Part shown: one piece after another, positions 17,065 through 24,635 of the stretch
Layout: each line of letters starts with the position of its first letter
Position numbering within the stretch: the first letter of the stretch is position 1
NCBI RefSeq assembly: GCF_943736995.1
Contig: NZ_OX031157.1
Location: 124,001-188,000, forward strand
Length of the DNA stretch: 64,000 nt
Direction: 5' to 3'
Source of the DNA: Sporosarcina sp. Marseille-Q4943
GTDB taxonomy: Bacteria; Bacillota; Bacilli; Bacillales_A; Planococcaceae
The notes under the pieces: model-generated
Told to the model about the DNA's origin: nothing
Database searches by the model: none
Seen by the model: the letters and a program-made list of their open reading frames with translations, nothing else
Position numbers and translations under genes: made by a program

Positions 17065-17610
17065 GTGAAAAAAGCATTGTTAGTAATCGATTACACATGT
17101 GATTTCGTTGCGGAGGATGGTGCTCTGACTTGCGGCCAACCCGGCATAGACCTCGAAACGTATATCGTCGACTTGACGAAAGAATTTTTGAATCAAGGCG
17201 ATCTTATCATTATGCCTGTCGACCTTCATGAAAAAAATGATCCGTATCATCCAGAAACGAAAATGTTTCCTCCCCATAACATTAAAGGGACACCAGGACG
17301 GGATTTATATGGCACGCTTCAAACTTTATATGAAGAGAATAAGGATCAGATTGTTTGGATGGATAAAACGCGTTTTAGCGCCTTTGCAGGAACTGACCTT
17401 GAATTACAGCTGCGCGCACGTGGGATAACTGAATTGCATCTTGTCGGCGTCTGTACGGACATCTGCATTCTTCATACATCGGTTGATGCATATAATCGGG
17501 GCTTTGATATCGTCATCCATGAAAAAGGTGTGGCGAGCTTCGATCCGGCTGGCCACGAATGGGCGCTTCGACATTTTGAAAAGACGTTAGGAGCCAAAGT
17601 CATCCGCTAA
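17065..17610 (+). CDS. pncA: Nicotinamidase, isochorismatase family
   Basis: 181 residues. It deamidates nicotinamide to nicotinate in NAD salvage. The catalytic triad is Asp9 (VIDYTCDF), Lys101 (DKTRFSAF) and Cys134 (GVCTDIC); the metal ligands Asp53, His55, His62 and His71 are in place. The sequence closely follows B. subtilis YueJ/PncA, including the HPETKMFPPHNIKGTPGRDLYG stretch. The GTG at 17065 is chosen because GGGAGTGGGA precedes it and because MKKAL is the family start. It is divergent from aconitase. The niacin-responsive regulator NiaR is encoded 14 kb away. Confidence 0.95.
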   Translation: MKKALLVIDYTCDFVAEDGALTCGQPGIDLETYIVDLTKEFLNQGDLIIMPVDLHEKNDPYHPETKMFPPHNIKGTPGRDLYGTLQTLYEENKDQIVWMDKTRFSAFAGTDLELQLRARGITELHLVGVCTDICILHTSVDAYNRGFDIVIHEKGVASFDPAGHEWALRHFEKTLGAKVIR

Positions 17611-17722
17611 TGATGATGTTTTTTTTAGTAATTCTATTGCGATATATGTTTAAGGTATGGAGAAAACGGATATCCAAATACTACATAAGCAATTATGAAT
17701 TACTAAAAAGGAGATGGATTAA

Positions 17723-17977
17723 ATGAGTTTTATTTGGTTTCTAATTATCGGAGGAATTATCGGTTGGCTCGCAGGCCTTATTCTAGGAAAAGACATTCCA
17801 GGCGGAATCATCGGTAATATCATTGCAGGTATTGTCGGTGCGTGGATCGGTGGAATGTTGCTCGGATCATGGGGTCCTAAAGTTTCAGACTTCTATATCC
17901 TTCCTGCATTGCTCGGCGCGATTATCCTAGTGTTTATTGTGAGCTTGATTATGAAGTCGATGCGTAGAGCTACTTAA
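17723..17977 (+). CDS. GlsB/YeaQ/YmgE-family stress membrane protein
   Basis: 84 residues with three predicted membrane helices and the Gly-rich signature of the transglycosylase-associated protein family (IIGGIIGWLAGLILG, PGGIIGNIIAGIVGAWIGG). The name is historical and enzymatic activity is not shown; members are often stress-induced. AAAAAGGAG is placed well before the ATG. It is a single gene ending at a bidirectional terminator. Confidence 0.9.
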   Translation: MSFIWFLIIGGIIGWLAGLILGKDIPGGIIGNIIAGIVGAWIGGMLLGSWGPKVSDFYILPALLGAIILVFIVSLIMKSMRRAT

Positions 17978-17992
17978 TTGTCAAAGTGCATG

Positions 17993-18028
17993 AAAAAGCG
18001 TCAAGGGATTTTTCCCTTGACGCTTTTT
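17993..18028. terminator. Bidirectional terminator between the GlsB-type and transglycosylase genes
   Basis: A perfect 15-bp stem (17993-18007 with 18014-18028) has a 6-nt loop and A/T runs on both sides. It serves both convergent genes. Confidence 0.92.
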
Positions 18029-18688
18029 TTATTCGTTTTCGAGTCTTTGGTTTTCAAATTCATTGAAAAACCATAAGACATCTTCGACATATTTGTCGCT
18101 ATGGTTGTAATGGAATATCGCTTTTTCAATCTCCCCGTCGGCCGCCCCACTTTTGGACAAATAGTGCGCGGCGCTGTATACAGCATCTTCTATATCAAAC
18201 GGATCGGCGACTCCATCACCGTTAGCATCGACCCCATACCCTCCATACTTTTGAATGACGGCGGGATCAGTCTTGTCCTTATCCGGTATATTCCCTTTTC
18301 CGAGCCCTTCACAGCCCGGATATCCCCAACCAACGAATGTGCATGGCATGAACTGCATATGCCCTTCCGCACCTGCAGGAGACAACAATGGATCCATCGT
18401 TGAAAAACGGGTTTCAATCCGATGGTGGGCGGCGAGAAGAGTCCAAGGTATATTGTACTCCTCTGCAGCCGCTTTGTAGACCGGAATATACTTTTCAGGA
18501 ATGACCAATGCTGTGTGCCTATCCTGAAACTCTAGCAAAGTGCTTGCGGATTTCTTAATGAGTTCGGGATTTTGGATGCCTGTCCAAATGATTGCCGATA
18601 AGGTGAAGGTGGTTACAGCAACGGGGATCAGCAAAACGATCATGAATAGTTTCGTTTTGATCGATAATCCCTTTTTTTTCTTCTTCAC
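18029..18688 (-). CDS. Membrane-anchored lytic transglycosylase (SLT domain)
   Basis: 219 residues. A basic N-terminus (KKKKK) and one membrane helix (about 11-35) are followed by an extracellular SLT-type domain. HHRIETRFS carries the likely catalytic Glu92; AGAEGHMQFMPCTF and the DANGDGVADPFDIEDAVYSAAHYL segment are typical of lytic transglycosylases that cut glycan strands to anhydro-muramic ends. The calcium-loop-like DANGDGVAD resembles that of MltB/SltB35. It lies 25 bp after the Sco1 gene on the same strand, so the two may be co-transcribed. Substrate specificity is not visible. Confidence 0.87.
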   Translation of the reverse strand: MKKKKKGLSIKTKLFMIVLLIPVAVTTFTLSAIIWTGIQNPELIKKSASTLLEFQDRHTALVIPEKYIPVYKAAAEEYNIPWTLLAAHHRIETRFSTMDPLLSPAGAEGHMQFMPCTFVGWGYPGCEGLGKGNIPDKDKTDPAVIQKYGGYGVDANGDGVADPFDIEDAVYSAAHYLSKSGAADGEIEKAIFHYNHSDKYVEDVLWFFNEFENQRLENE

Positions 18689-18713
18689 TGCACCACCCTT
18701 TTCTTCATTCTCG

Positions 18714-19313
18714 TTACGATTTAGGCTCTTCTTTAATGAGCGCTTTCATATCACTTACAATTTCCTCGAATGGTACGTCTTCCGCACCATTATACGTCTT
18801 TACGGACACTCCGTCTTTATTGACCAAGCTGAATGCAACTCCGTGGGTGACTTGGTCCACCCCTGGCGTTTTGCTGACAAATGTCTTGAAAGAGCTGATT
18901 GCTAAATTCTCAATCGCTTCTTGGCTATACCCCGTCAACATTTCCCATTTGCTTTGGTCGACAGGATCAAATGTATCCAAGTATTCTTGCAAAGCTTCGG
19001 GTGTGTCATTTTTAGGATCTACGCTAAATGAGACAATTTTATAATCTTCGACGCCTTCGTCATGCAGCATCTTCTGAAGATCTGCCATATTTGCCATCAT
19101 CGGTAGACAAACGGTTTCACAATTTGTGAAGACGAACTGGGCAATCCAGACAGTCCCCTTCAATTCGTCTAGTGATACTTGCTCATGATGCTGATTCGTG
19201 AACTCGAACGGGTCAATCTTATACTTATGATCCGCTTTGAATCCGCCCATTGAACATGCGCTCAATAATAGCATAAGTATCATGACGGATGATAAAAATA
19301 TTTTTTTACGCAT
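18714..19313 (-). CDS. Sco1/SenC copper-binding lipoprotein
   Basis: 199 residues. A lipoprotein signal ends at LSAC (Cys20). The thioredoxin-like Sco1 domain has the copper-binding pair Cys65 and Cys69 (CETVC) and the third ligand His157 (VTHGVAF). In B. subtilis the homologue (YpmQ/BsSco) helps assemble the CuA centre of cytochrome c oxidase outside the membrane. The CcdA thiol-reduction genes are about 2 kb away, a compatible setting. The start ATG follows a GGAGGAG site. Confidence 0.94.
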   Translation of the reverse strand: MRKKIFLSSVMILMLLLSACSMGGFKADHKYKIDPFEFTNQHHEQVSLDELKGTVWIAQFVFTNCETVCLPMMANMADLQKMLHDEGVEDYKIVSFSVDPKNDTPEALQEYLDTFDPVDQSKWEMLTGYSQEAIENLAISSFKTFVSKTPGVDQVTHGVAFSLVNKDGVSVKTYNGAEDVPFEEIVSDMKALIKEEPKS

Positions 19314-19422
19314 ATACAGACTCCTCCACTTTCAATACTTACTTTATCATAGAGGATGGTTGGTTATCAAACAACCGCATGGCCTAATCGTTCTTGTCCA
19401 AACATTGACGTTTCAGTGAAGT

Positions 19423-19551
19423 TCATTTCACATTTAATGAAACGAGCGCTTTGTGAATCGCTTCCAGTTTCGTCTCAAGCCGGTGCAACAGGTAGAATGA
19501 TACAAAGATCGGAAAACCGATCTGCTGTATGAAATCCAGCCATTGTTCCAT
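19423..19551 (-). CDS. YvrJ-family small membrane protein
   Basis: 42 residues: MEQWLDF, then a hydrophobic segment (IGFPIFVSFYLL), then a short amphipathic tail with LETKLEAIHKAL. This is the standard form of the YvrJ family (PF12841). GGAGGG lies 8 nt upstream. It follows DUF1659 and DUF2922 genes, the usual trio in Bacillales, although a terminator and a hairpin-rich spacer separate it here. Its function is unknown. Confidence 0.85.
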   Translation of the reverse strand: MEQWLDFIQQIGFPIFVSFYLLHRLETKLEAIHKALVSLNVK

Positions 19552-19565
19552 TTTGAAACCCTCCT

Positions 19566-19775
19566 CTCTTATAAAGCGCAGGGCGCCTGCCTAGCAGAGG
19601 TTCGCAGTCTAAGTGTGCCGCGTCAAGAGGAAGGCGACCTAAATCCACGACATCGTGTCGCAACGGTCGCATGACTCGCATCCTGCGAGCCTCAACGACT
19701 GAATGACCGGCTTCCTGCCGGCCTCAGGCATAAGGCGAAGATGCAAAGTGACGCCCTTTTGCTGGATTGGAATTC
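19566..19775. repeat. Hairpin-rich intergenic element
   Basis: About 210 bp without a plausible gene. Short perfect hairpins follow one another: CGACA/TGTCG, CTCGCA/TGCGAG and GCCGGC/GCCGGC. The ten bases CAGGCATAAG at 19725-19734 recur at 22639-22648 in another hairpin-rich spacer. It looks like a dispersed non-coding element; copy number cannot be judged here. Confidence 0.5.
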
Positions 19776-19803
19776 AAAAAGCCCCCAGTCCGGGACTGGG
19801 AGC
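19776..19803 (-). terminator. Terminator after the DUF1659-DUF2922 pair
   Basis: The stem GCTCCCAGTC/GACTGGGGGC (one G.T pair) has a 3-nt loop and is followed by TTTTTG on the minus strand, 11 bp after the DUF2922 stop. Confidence 0.88.
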
Positions 19804-19813
19804 CAATTATGCC

Positions 19814-20032
19814 TTATGCCTTTACAAGTTCCGTGACAATCCGCTCTACGATACGAGCGCTTTTGATCGATTCAAGCGGGGAGCCATCCACTTCAAACAC
19901 GCCTGAATTGATGATTTGCTGCATGGCAGCTTCCACCTCTGCCGGCGTCAACCCGTCCTTCGGTTCGTCCACAGTAAGCGACGTCTGCTTCCCTTCAGCT
20001 GTCGTGAAGCTCAATTGTAATGTCTTCGCCAT
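19814..20032 (-). CDS. DUF2922 family protein
   Basis: 72 residues, small and soluble. MAKTLQLSFTTAEGK, the SLTVDEPKDGLTPAEVEAAM block and the closing SARIVERIV strand match DUF2922. It is co-transcribed with the DUF1659 gene 20 bp upstream, as is usual in Bacillales. The function is unknown. A strong ribosome-binding site (AAAGGGGG) precedes the ATG. Confidence 0.9.
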   Translation of the reverse strand: MAKTLQLSFTTAEGKQTSLTVDEPKDGLTPAEVEAAMQQIINSGVFEVDGSPLESIKSARIVERIVTELVKA

Positions 20033-20052
20033 TTCTCATTCCCCCTTTTCCA

Positions 20053-20271
20053 TTAGTTCATAATGTCTGCTGTTTCCACTTTCTCCGCCCCGATAAATGG
20101 ATATGCGGAGAGCTGTGCCAATTGTGAAAGAGCATCATACAGATTTTCCGCAGTTGCACCTGCTGCCAGATTACGATAGGTTTTTGACTTGCGGATCATT
20201 TTCCCATCACCTGTCATACCACCGTCGAAATACACTTTTCCAACTGCATGTCTGAATTCGATTGTCGCCAT
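20053..20271 (-). CDS. DUF1659 family protein
   Basis: 72 residues. The pattern KVYFDGGMTGDGKMIRKSKTYRNL followed by ATAENLYDALSQLAQL is that of DUF1659, a small protein of unknown role found beside DUF2922 and YvrJ genes. AAAGGAGGGG precedes the ATG by a good distance. It is first in the small operon. Confidence 0.9.
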   Translation of the reverse strand: MATIEFRHAVGKVYFDGGMTGDGKMIRKSKTYRNLAAGATAENLYDALSQLAQLSAYPFIGAEKVETADIMN

Positions 20272-20390
20272 TTGCTTTCCCCTCCTTTCACCCTCTATAT
20301 AGACTAGGAAACAGAGAAAGGATACTTTGTCCGTGTATTTTTTTGAAAATGCTCTTATAATGGGGAGTAGAATGGAAGAGGTGAAGATAG

Positions 20391-20813
20391 TTGCAAGACT
20401 TGTTTATATGGTTCATCATTTTTTGGTGTGTCGTCCTGATCGGGCTTTTCGGAATCGGGGGCTTCTTCATGTTCCGCAAATTCCTGAAAGTGTTTCCGAA
20501 GGCAGACGGCAAATCGACGCTTGACTGGGAAGAACATTATGTGAATGAATCCCTTCATCTCTGGAATGAGGAAGCGAAAAGTTTATTGAATGAACTCGTC
20601 AGCCCCGTTCCGGAATTATTCCGTGACGTCGCGAAACAGAAAATCGCCGCTAAAATCGGTCAGATTGCGTTGGAGGACCGTGCTAAGACAATTGGCTTTG
20701 ATCATATTATCCGCGGTTATATCGTCGCCACCCCAAAACGCGATCATAAATTTCTACGAAGGAAACTGGATTCCATGGAAATCGACCTCACTCCTTACGA
20801 GCATTTATTTTAA
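20391..20813 (+). CDS. yneK: YneK-like protein (DUF2621)
   Basis: 140 residues. An N-terminal membrane helix (about 5-28) is followed by a cytoplasmic helical domain with VFPKADGKSTLDWEEHYV and PVPELFRDVAKQKIAAKIG, as in B. subtilis YneK. The start is TTG at 20391, with AGAGGTG 7 nt upstream. The CcdC, thioredoxin-like and CcdA genes lie just beyond on the other strand; the same genes are neighbours in B. subtilis. The function is unknown. Confidence 0.87.
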   Translation: MQDLFIWFIIFWCVVLIGLFGIGGFFMFRKFLKVFPKADGKSTLDWEEHYVNESLHLWNEEAKSLLNELVSPVPELFRDVAKQKIAAKIGQIALEDRAKTIGFDHIIRGYIVATPKRDHKFLRRKLDSMEIDLTPYEHLF

Positions 20814-20818
20814 GACTC

Positions 20819-20852
20819 AAAAAGGCCTCCTATTGAATTAGGAGGCTTTTTT
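20819..20852. terminator. Bidirectional terminator between yneK and ccdC
   Basis: The stem AAAAAGGCCTCCT/AGGAGGCTTTTTT has an 8-nt loop. It overlaps the ccdC stop codon and also terminates yneK. Confidence 0.9.
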
Positions 20853-21362
20853 AATGCGATTTTTCAGTTTGAAATATTTCACAAGCATTCCGATCCGCCA
20901 TGGCACGATCATGCCGAATGCCAATATCCAGAACATGCCGCCTAGCTCCCCGACGTCGATGGAGCTACTTAAAATCAATTTTGCAATAAAACGTACTATG
21001 AGCAGGCCGAAGAGGATGATTAGGAATGCTCTCGACTTTTTGACGTAAAGCTTTTCACCCTTCTCCTCAAAGTTCGTCGTTTTAATTAATACAATTGAAA
21101 ACAACAGTCCGACACAGATCGATTCGATGACTTGAGGCAAGGGCACCCTGAATTCTTCAAACAGAAACATGAGCGCCCCTGTTGACATGAACAGCGGTGG
21201 CAATATGATTTTTTTGGGTGAAATCGGCCTTTTTGCCGCTTTCGTACGCACAATGAACGCCAATGTCCCCATGAATAGGAACAGCAGCGTTGAACCAACA
21301 ATCAAGTAGACGGAAGGGATTTCATTGAAAATGTAATCAATGATTTCCTGAAGTTTAAGCAT
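20838..21362 (-). CDS. ccdC: CcdC/YneJ membrane protein (DUF1453)
   Basis: 174 residues with about five membrane helices. The pattern LIVGSTLLFLFMGTLAFIVRTKAAKRPIS and the ILAFGMIVPWRIGMLVKYF end match the YneJ/CcdC family. The gene lies beside ccdA in Bacilli, but it was not shown to be needed for cytochrome c maturation. The ATG at 21362 is chosen for the GGGGGG site 6 nt upstream; it overlaps the end of the thioredoxin-like gene by 8 bp, suggesting coupled translation. Confidence 0.88.
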   Translation of the reverse strand: MLKLQEIIDYIFNEIPSVYLIVGSTLLFLFMGTLAFIVRTKAAKRPISPKKIILPPLFMSTGALMFLFEEFRVPLPQVIESICVGLLFSIVLIKTTNFEEKGEKLYVKKSRAFLIILFGLLIVRFIAKLILSSSIDVGELGGMFWILAFGMIVPWRIGMLVKYFKLKNRIKKAS

Positions 21363-21711
21363 ACCAGTCCCCCCACCCTGCCAACTCATCCAACCGGTGT
21401 TTCAGCTGTTCCATCTGAACAAATCTGGCAAACCTGGCCGTTTCCTTTCCTTTATGGAATAGAAGAACGACCGGGGCGGTGAATAAAGCGAGCTGTCCCG
21501 CCATTTCAGGGACTTGCGCCGCATTCACTTTATAAAATGGGATTGGATATTGTTCTTGTAGGCTGGCCACTTGCGGATAAAGCCCTTCGCAGACGGAACA
21601 ATAATCCGTTTTTACAAACAATAATAGCCGTGGCTTACTCGCCGATATATCCAACCATTGTTCAAAAGACCCGATCTCTTCCATCGGCAGTTCCTCCACT
21701 TCAAAAATCAA
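21355..21711 (-). CDS. Thioredoxin-like protein with CxxC
   Basis: 118 residues, cytoplasmic. A thioredoxin fold starts near residue 25, with KTDYCSVCEGLYPQ giving the redox pair Cys38 and Cys41 and TAPVVLLFHKGKE giving the cis-proline loop. The CSVC active site differs from the classic CGPC. The start is TTG at 21711 with AGGAGG upstream. It sits between ccdA and ccdC, where B. subtilis has a response-regulator-like yneI. An electron donor to CcdA is an attractive guess, not shown. Confidence 0.87.
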   Translation of the reverse strand: MIFEVEELPMEEIGSFEQWLDISASKPRLLLFVKTDYCSVCEGLYPQVASLQEQYPIPFYKVNAAQVPEMAGQLALFTAPVVLLFHKGKETARFARFVQMEQLKHRLDELAGWGDWYA

Positions 21712-21754
21712 TTACGCCTCCTAGCAAAATGCTCGGAGGCTTTGGCGGGCGTTG

Positions 21755-22468
21755 TTAAAACCCTTGGAAATCCCCGAATATCGGGCTCAATAAGCTTGTT
21801 AGATAGACAATGCCGTCAAAGAATAGCAACAATCCGAAGGCAATCATAATATAACCGCCGACTTTCATAATTAGATTGCTGTTTCTGCGAATCCAGCCGA
21901 GCCTTGTAATGAAAAATGACAAGACGAAAAATGGAATCGCAAAACCGAGCACATACATCATCATATACAACATGCTGGATCCTGGATTTGCTGCTGCGAG
22001 CCCGATAATCGCACCGATGATCGGTCCCATGCAAGGTTGCCATCCTGCAGAGAAGGCGAGTCCGATTAAAGCTGTCCCTAAATAACCGGCGGGACGATTT
22101 TTAAATTGCAGTCGATGCTCTTTCATTAAAAACTTCGGTGTAAATAGACCGATGACCATCAGTCCGAACAAAACAATGAAAATGGCCCCGATTTGTCTGA
22201 GTAGATCCTTGTATTGTATAAAGAAATTGCCAACAAAAGATGTACTAAATCCTAAAAAGACGAATACGACCGAAAACCCGATTAAAAAGAAAATTGTATG
22301 GAGCATGCCATTCCGATTCATCCGTTTCGAATCCGATTTCAGCTCTTCGATCGACATGCCGGTAATGTAAGATATGAATGCCGGATACAATGGCAGGACG
22401 CAAGGCGAAATGAAACTGAGAAAACCTGCGCCAAATGCTAGAAAAATATTTAAATCAGTTGCCATCAT
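21755..22468 (-). CDS. ccdA: CcdA cytochrome c biogenesis thiol-disulfide transporter
   Basis: About 237 residues with six predicted membrane helices. The conserved cysteines are in FISPCVLPLYPAF (helix 1) and GWQPCMGPIIG (helix 4), the pair that passes reducing equivalents across the membrane to extracytoplasmic thiol proteins for cytochrome c maturation and endospore cortex synthesis. AAGGGGAG directly precedes an ATGATG pair; the first is used here. It heads the ccdA, thioredoxin-like, ccdC operon. Confidence 0.95.
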   Translation of the reverse strand: MMATDLNIFLAFGAGFLSFISPCVLPLYPAFISYITGMSIEELKSDSKRMNRNGMLHTIFFLIGFSVVFVFLGFSTSFVGNFFIQYKDLLRQIGAIFIVLFGLMVIGLFTPKFLMKEHRLQFKNRPAGYLGTALIGLAFSAGWQPCMGPIIGAIIGLAAANPGSSMLYMMMYVLGFAIPFFVLSFFITRLGWIRRNSNLIMKVGGYIMIAFGLLLFFDGIVYLTSLLSPIFGDFQGF

Positions 22469-22544
22469 TCTCTCCCCTTCATGTTTCTTTCCCCATCGTA
22501 TCAAATCCGAAGACGGATTTCGCTTATTTTAACTGTGAATACTT

Positions 22545-22799
22545 TATGAACAAAGAAAAGCGGAGGGTGGCGGGACATTGCTCGTAACGCTTTGCTTTTA
22601 CTCGCAAAAGCCGTTCTCCGTTACGGCTTTAGCTGCGACAGGCATAAGACAGATCTGCGAAACGGCGATCTTTGCCGTACAGTAGAGCTGACTTATGACC
22701 CGAGCAAATCGAACTGCGCAGGGTTCGATTTGCCGTATTTCTGCGTTTTCTGCAGAAATTAAGGAATTCTTTTGCCCACTCGGAGCTAGACAACATTAG
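22545..22799. repeat. Hairpin-rich dispersed intergenic element
   Basis: This part of the 375-bp gap between the BmrD-like and ccdA genes has no convincing gene. It starts AAAAGCGGAGG and ends CCCACTCGGAGCTAGACA, ends like those of intergenic repeats I recall from Bacillaceae. Inside are hairpins: AAAGCCG/CGGCTTT, ACGGC/GCCGT, GCAAATCGAA/TTCGATTTGC and TTTCTGC/GCAGAAA. The 10-mer CAGGCATAAG is shared with 19725-19734. Confidence 0.55.
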
Positions 22800-22800
22800 A

Positions 22801-22842
22801 AAACCGGCTCGCCTCCGCAAGAGATGCGTTGGCGAACCGGTT
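22801..22842 (-). terminator. Terminator of the BmrC/BmrD-like operon
   Basis: The 12-bp stem AACCGGTTCGCC/GGCGAGCCGGTT (one mismatch) is followed by TTCT on the minus strand, immediately after the stop codon of the second ABC gene. Confidence 0.75.
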
Positions 22843-22844
22843 CG

Positions 22845-24635
22845 TTACATGGCGTCTTCCACGAGACCGTTTTGCAGTTGGTACATCATATAGTAAAGGC
22901 CTCTTTGCGCCAATAATTGCTGGTGGTTTCCACGTTCGACGATTTCGCCTTGGTGGAGGACGAGGATGAGCTCCGCGTCCTGGATTGTACTCAAACGATG
23001 GGCGATGGCAATTGTCGTACGGCCCCTACGCATTTTTTCCAAGCTTGCTTGGATGGCAACTTCCGTTTCCGTGTCAATGTTCGCTGTCGCTTCATCCAAC
23101 ACGAGGATTTTCGGGTTGGTCGCAATTGTGCGGGCGAATGCGACAAGTTGGCGCTGTCCGCTTGAGAACGTAGATCCTCGCTCTGTCACTTTCTGTGAAT
23201 ATTTATCCGGCAGTTTTTCAATGAATTCATTCGCTTGGACGAATTCTGCTGCGGCCCGGACTTCTTCTGAGGACATCCCTTCATTATGCAGACGAATGTT
23301 GCTCTCAATATCCCCATAGAACAGGAATGGATCCTGAAGGACAAGGCCGATTTTCTTCCGTAATTCCGCTTTTGGCAAGTCTTTCAAGGAGACTCCGTCA
23401 ATGAGGATCTCTCCTTTGTCATATTCATAGAACCTCATGAGCAAGTTGATGATGGAACTTTTTCCGCTTCCCGTATGACCGACCAATGCAACGGTTTCGC
23501 CGGCATTCGCAGTGAAAGAGATGTTTTTTAACACATCATTCTTACCGTCGTATGAAAACGTCACATTCCGGAATTCGATCGTTCCTTCTTTGATTTCCGT
23601 ATGTGCTGTTTCCTGTTGCGCCGGCTCCATATCCGGGTCATCCATCAATTTGAATACACGCGATGCCGAAACGAGCGCCTGTTGGAAGATAGACATCCGC
23701 TGCATCACTTGTTGGACCGGTTGAAATAGACGGCCAATCAGCGTCGTGAATGCATAGATGATTCCTACTTCTACTGCACTGTCCAATGACATGAATCCGA
23801 AATAGCCGAGGACGAAAACGATGGCGAACGCATATAACAAATCGATGAATGGCCCTAATAGCACACTATCAAATTTGATGTTCCTCATACCTGCACGATA
23901 ATGGCCTTCATTTATGTCATCGAATTCCTTCGACAACCGCTCCTCCTGCCGGAAAGCTTGGATCATGCCCATGCCTGATAGTGATTCTGCAATCTTGGCA
24001 TTCAATTGGCTCAGTCGCTCACGGATATCCTGATAGAAATCAGCGCTATATCGACGATAGACAACGATGATCGCCATAAATAACGGTAAGAGCACCATGG
24101 AAACAATTGATAGTTTAACATCAAGCGAAAAGAGCGCAATATAGACGCCGATAATAACGAAAATCGCTTGCAGGAAAGTGACGACGACGCTGACGAACAT
24201 TTCCTTGATCGATTCCGTGTCATTCGTCACGCGCGATACGATGCTTCCGGCCGGCGTCCTGTCAAAATAGCGCATGCCGAGGCCTTGGACTTTCGTGAAG
24301 ACATCAATCCTCATTTGTTGAATGACTTTTAAGGCGATGTCTTGGAAACGGAGTTGTTGGAAATAGGACACAACGACAATGAAGATCTGCAGCCCGATAT
24401 ACACGAGGGCGAGCGTCATTACTTCGTTTTTCGGGAAGTGAAGAGGCGTCAAGTAATTATCGATGAATGATTGGATGATGAGCGGTCCGACAATACTTCC
24501 CGTAATCGTCAAAACAAGGAAGAACAATGCGATCGAGATACTCACTTTATGCGGGATTGCATAGCGCATTAACCGCTTGAACACTTTCCATTGGTCCTTC
24601 GCTGTCAATTTTGGCTGTTTTTCCATCTGCATCAT
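22845..24635 (-). CDS. ABC exporter subunit, BmrD/YheH-like (half transporter)
   Basis: 596 residues: a six-helix membrane domain (about 20-330) and a C-terminal ATPase. Walker A is VGHTGSGKSS, the Q-loop is QDPFLF and Walker B is ILVLDEATANID with the catalytic Glu intact. The signature is the variant SSGQRQ in place of LSGGQ. This set is typical of the BmrD/LmrD half of heterodimeric exporters, where each half supplies one good and one degenerate composite site. The start ATG overlaps the TGA of the upstream partner gene. Likely role: export of drugs or lipids; the substrate is not predictable. Confidence 0.92.
   Translation of the reverse strand: MMQMEKQPKLTAKDQWKVFKRLMRYAIPHKVSISIALFFLVLTITGSIVGPLIIQSFIDNYLTPLHFPKNEVMTLALVYIGLQIFIVVVSYFQQLRFQDIALKVIQQMRIDVFTKVQGLGMRYFDRTPAGSIVSRVTNDTESIKEMFVSVVVTFLQAIFVIIGVYIALFSLDVKLSIVSMVLLPLFMAIIVVYRRYSADFYQDIRERLSQLNAKIAESLSGMGMIQAFRQEERLSKEFDDINEGHYRAGMRNIKFDSVLLGPFIDLLYAFAIVFVLGYFGFMSLDSAVEVGIIYAFTTLIGRLFQPVQQVMQRMSIFQQALVSASRVFKLMDDPDMEPAQQETAHTEIKEGTIEFRNVTFSYDGKNDVLKNISFTANAGETVALVGHTGSGKSSIINLLMRFYEYDKGEILIDGVSLKDLPKAELRKKIGLVLQDPFLFYGDIESNIRLHNEGMSSEEVRAAAEFVQANEFIEKLPDKYSQKVTERGSTFSSGQRQLVAFARTIATNPKILVLDEATANIDTETEVAIQASLEKMRRGRTTIAIAHRLSTIQDAELILVLHQGEIVERGNHQQLLAQRGLYYMMYQLQNGLVEDAM

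Noticed and set aside
19423..20271. Prophage remnant suggested by small DUF1659/DUF2922/YvrJ genes
   Set aside because: This trio is common as a chromosomal cluster in Bacillales, and there are no capsid, integrase or lysis genes nearby.
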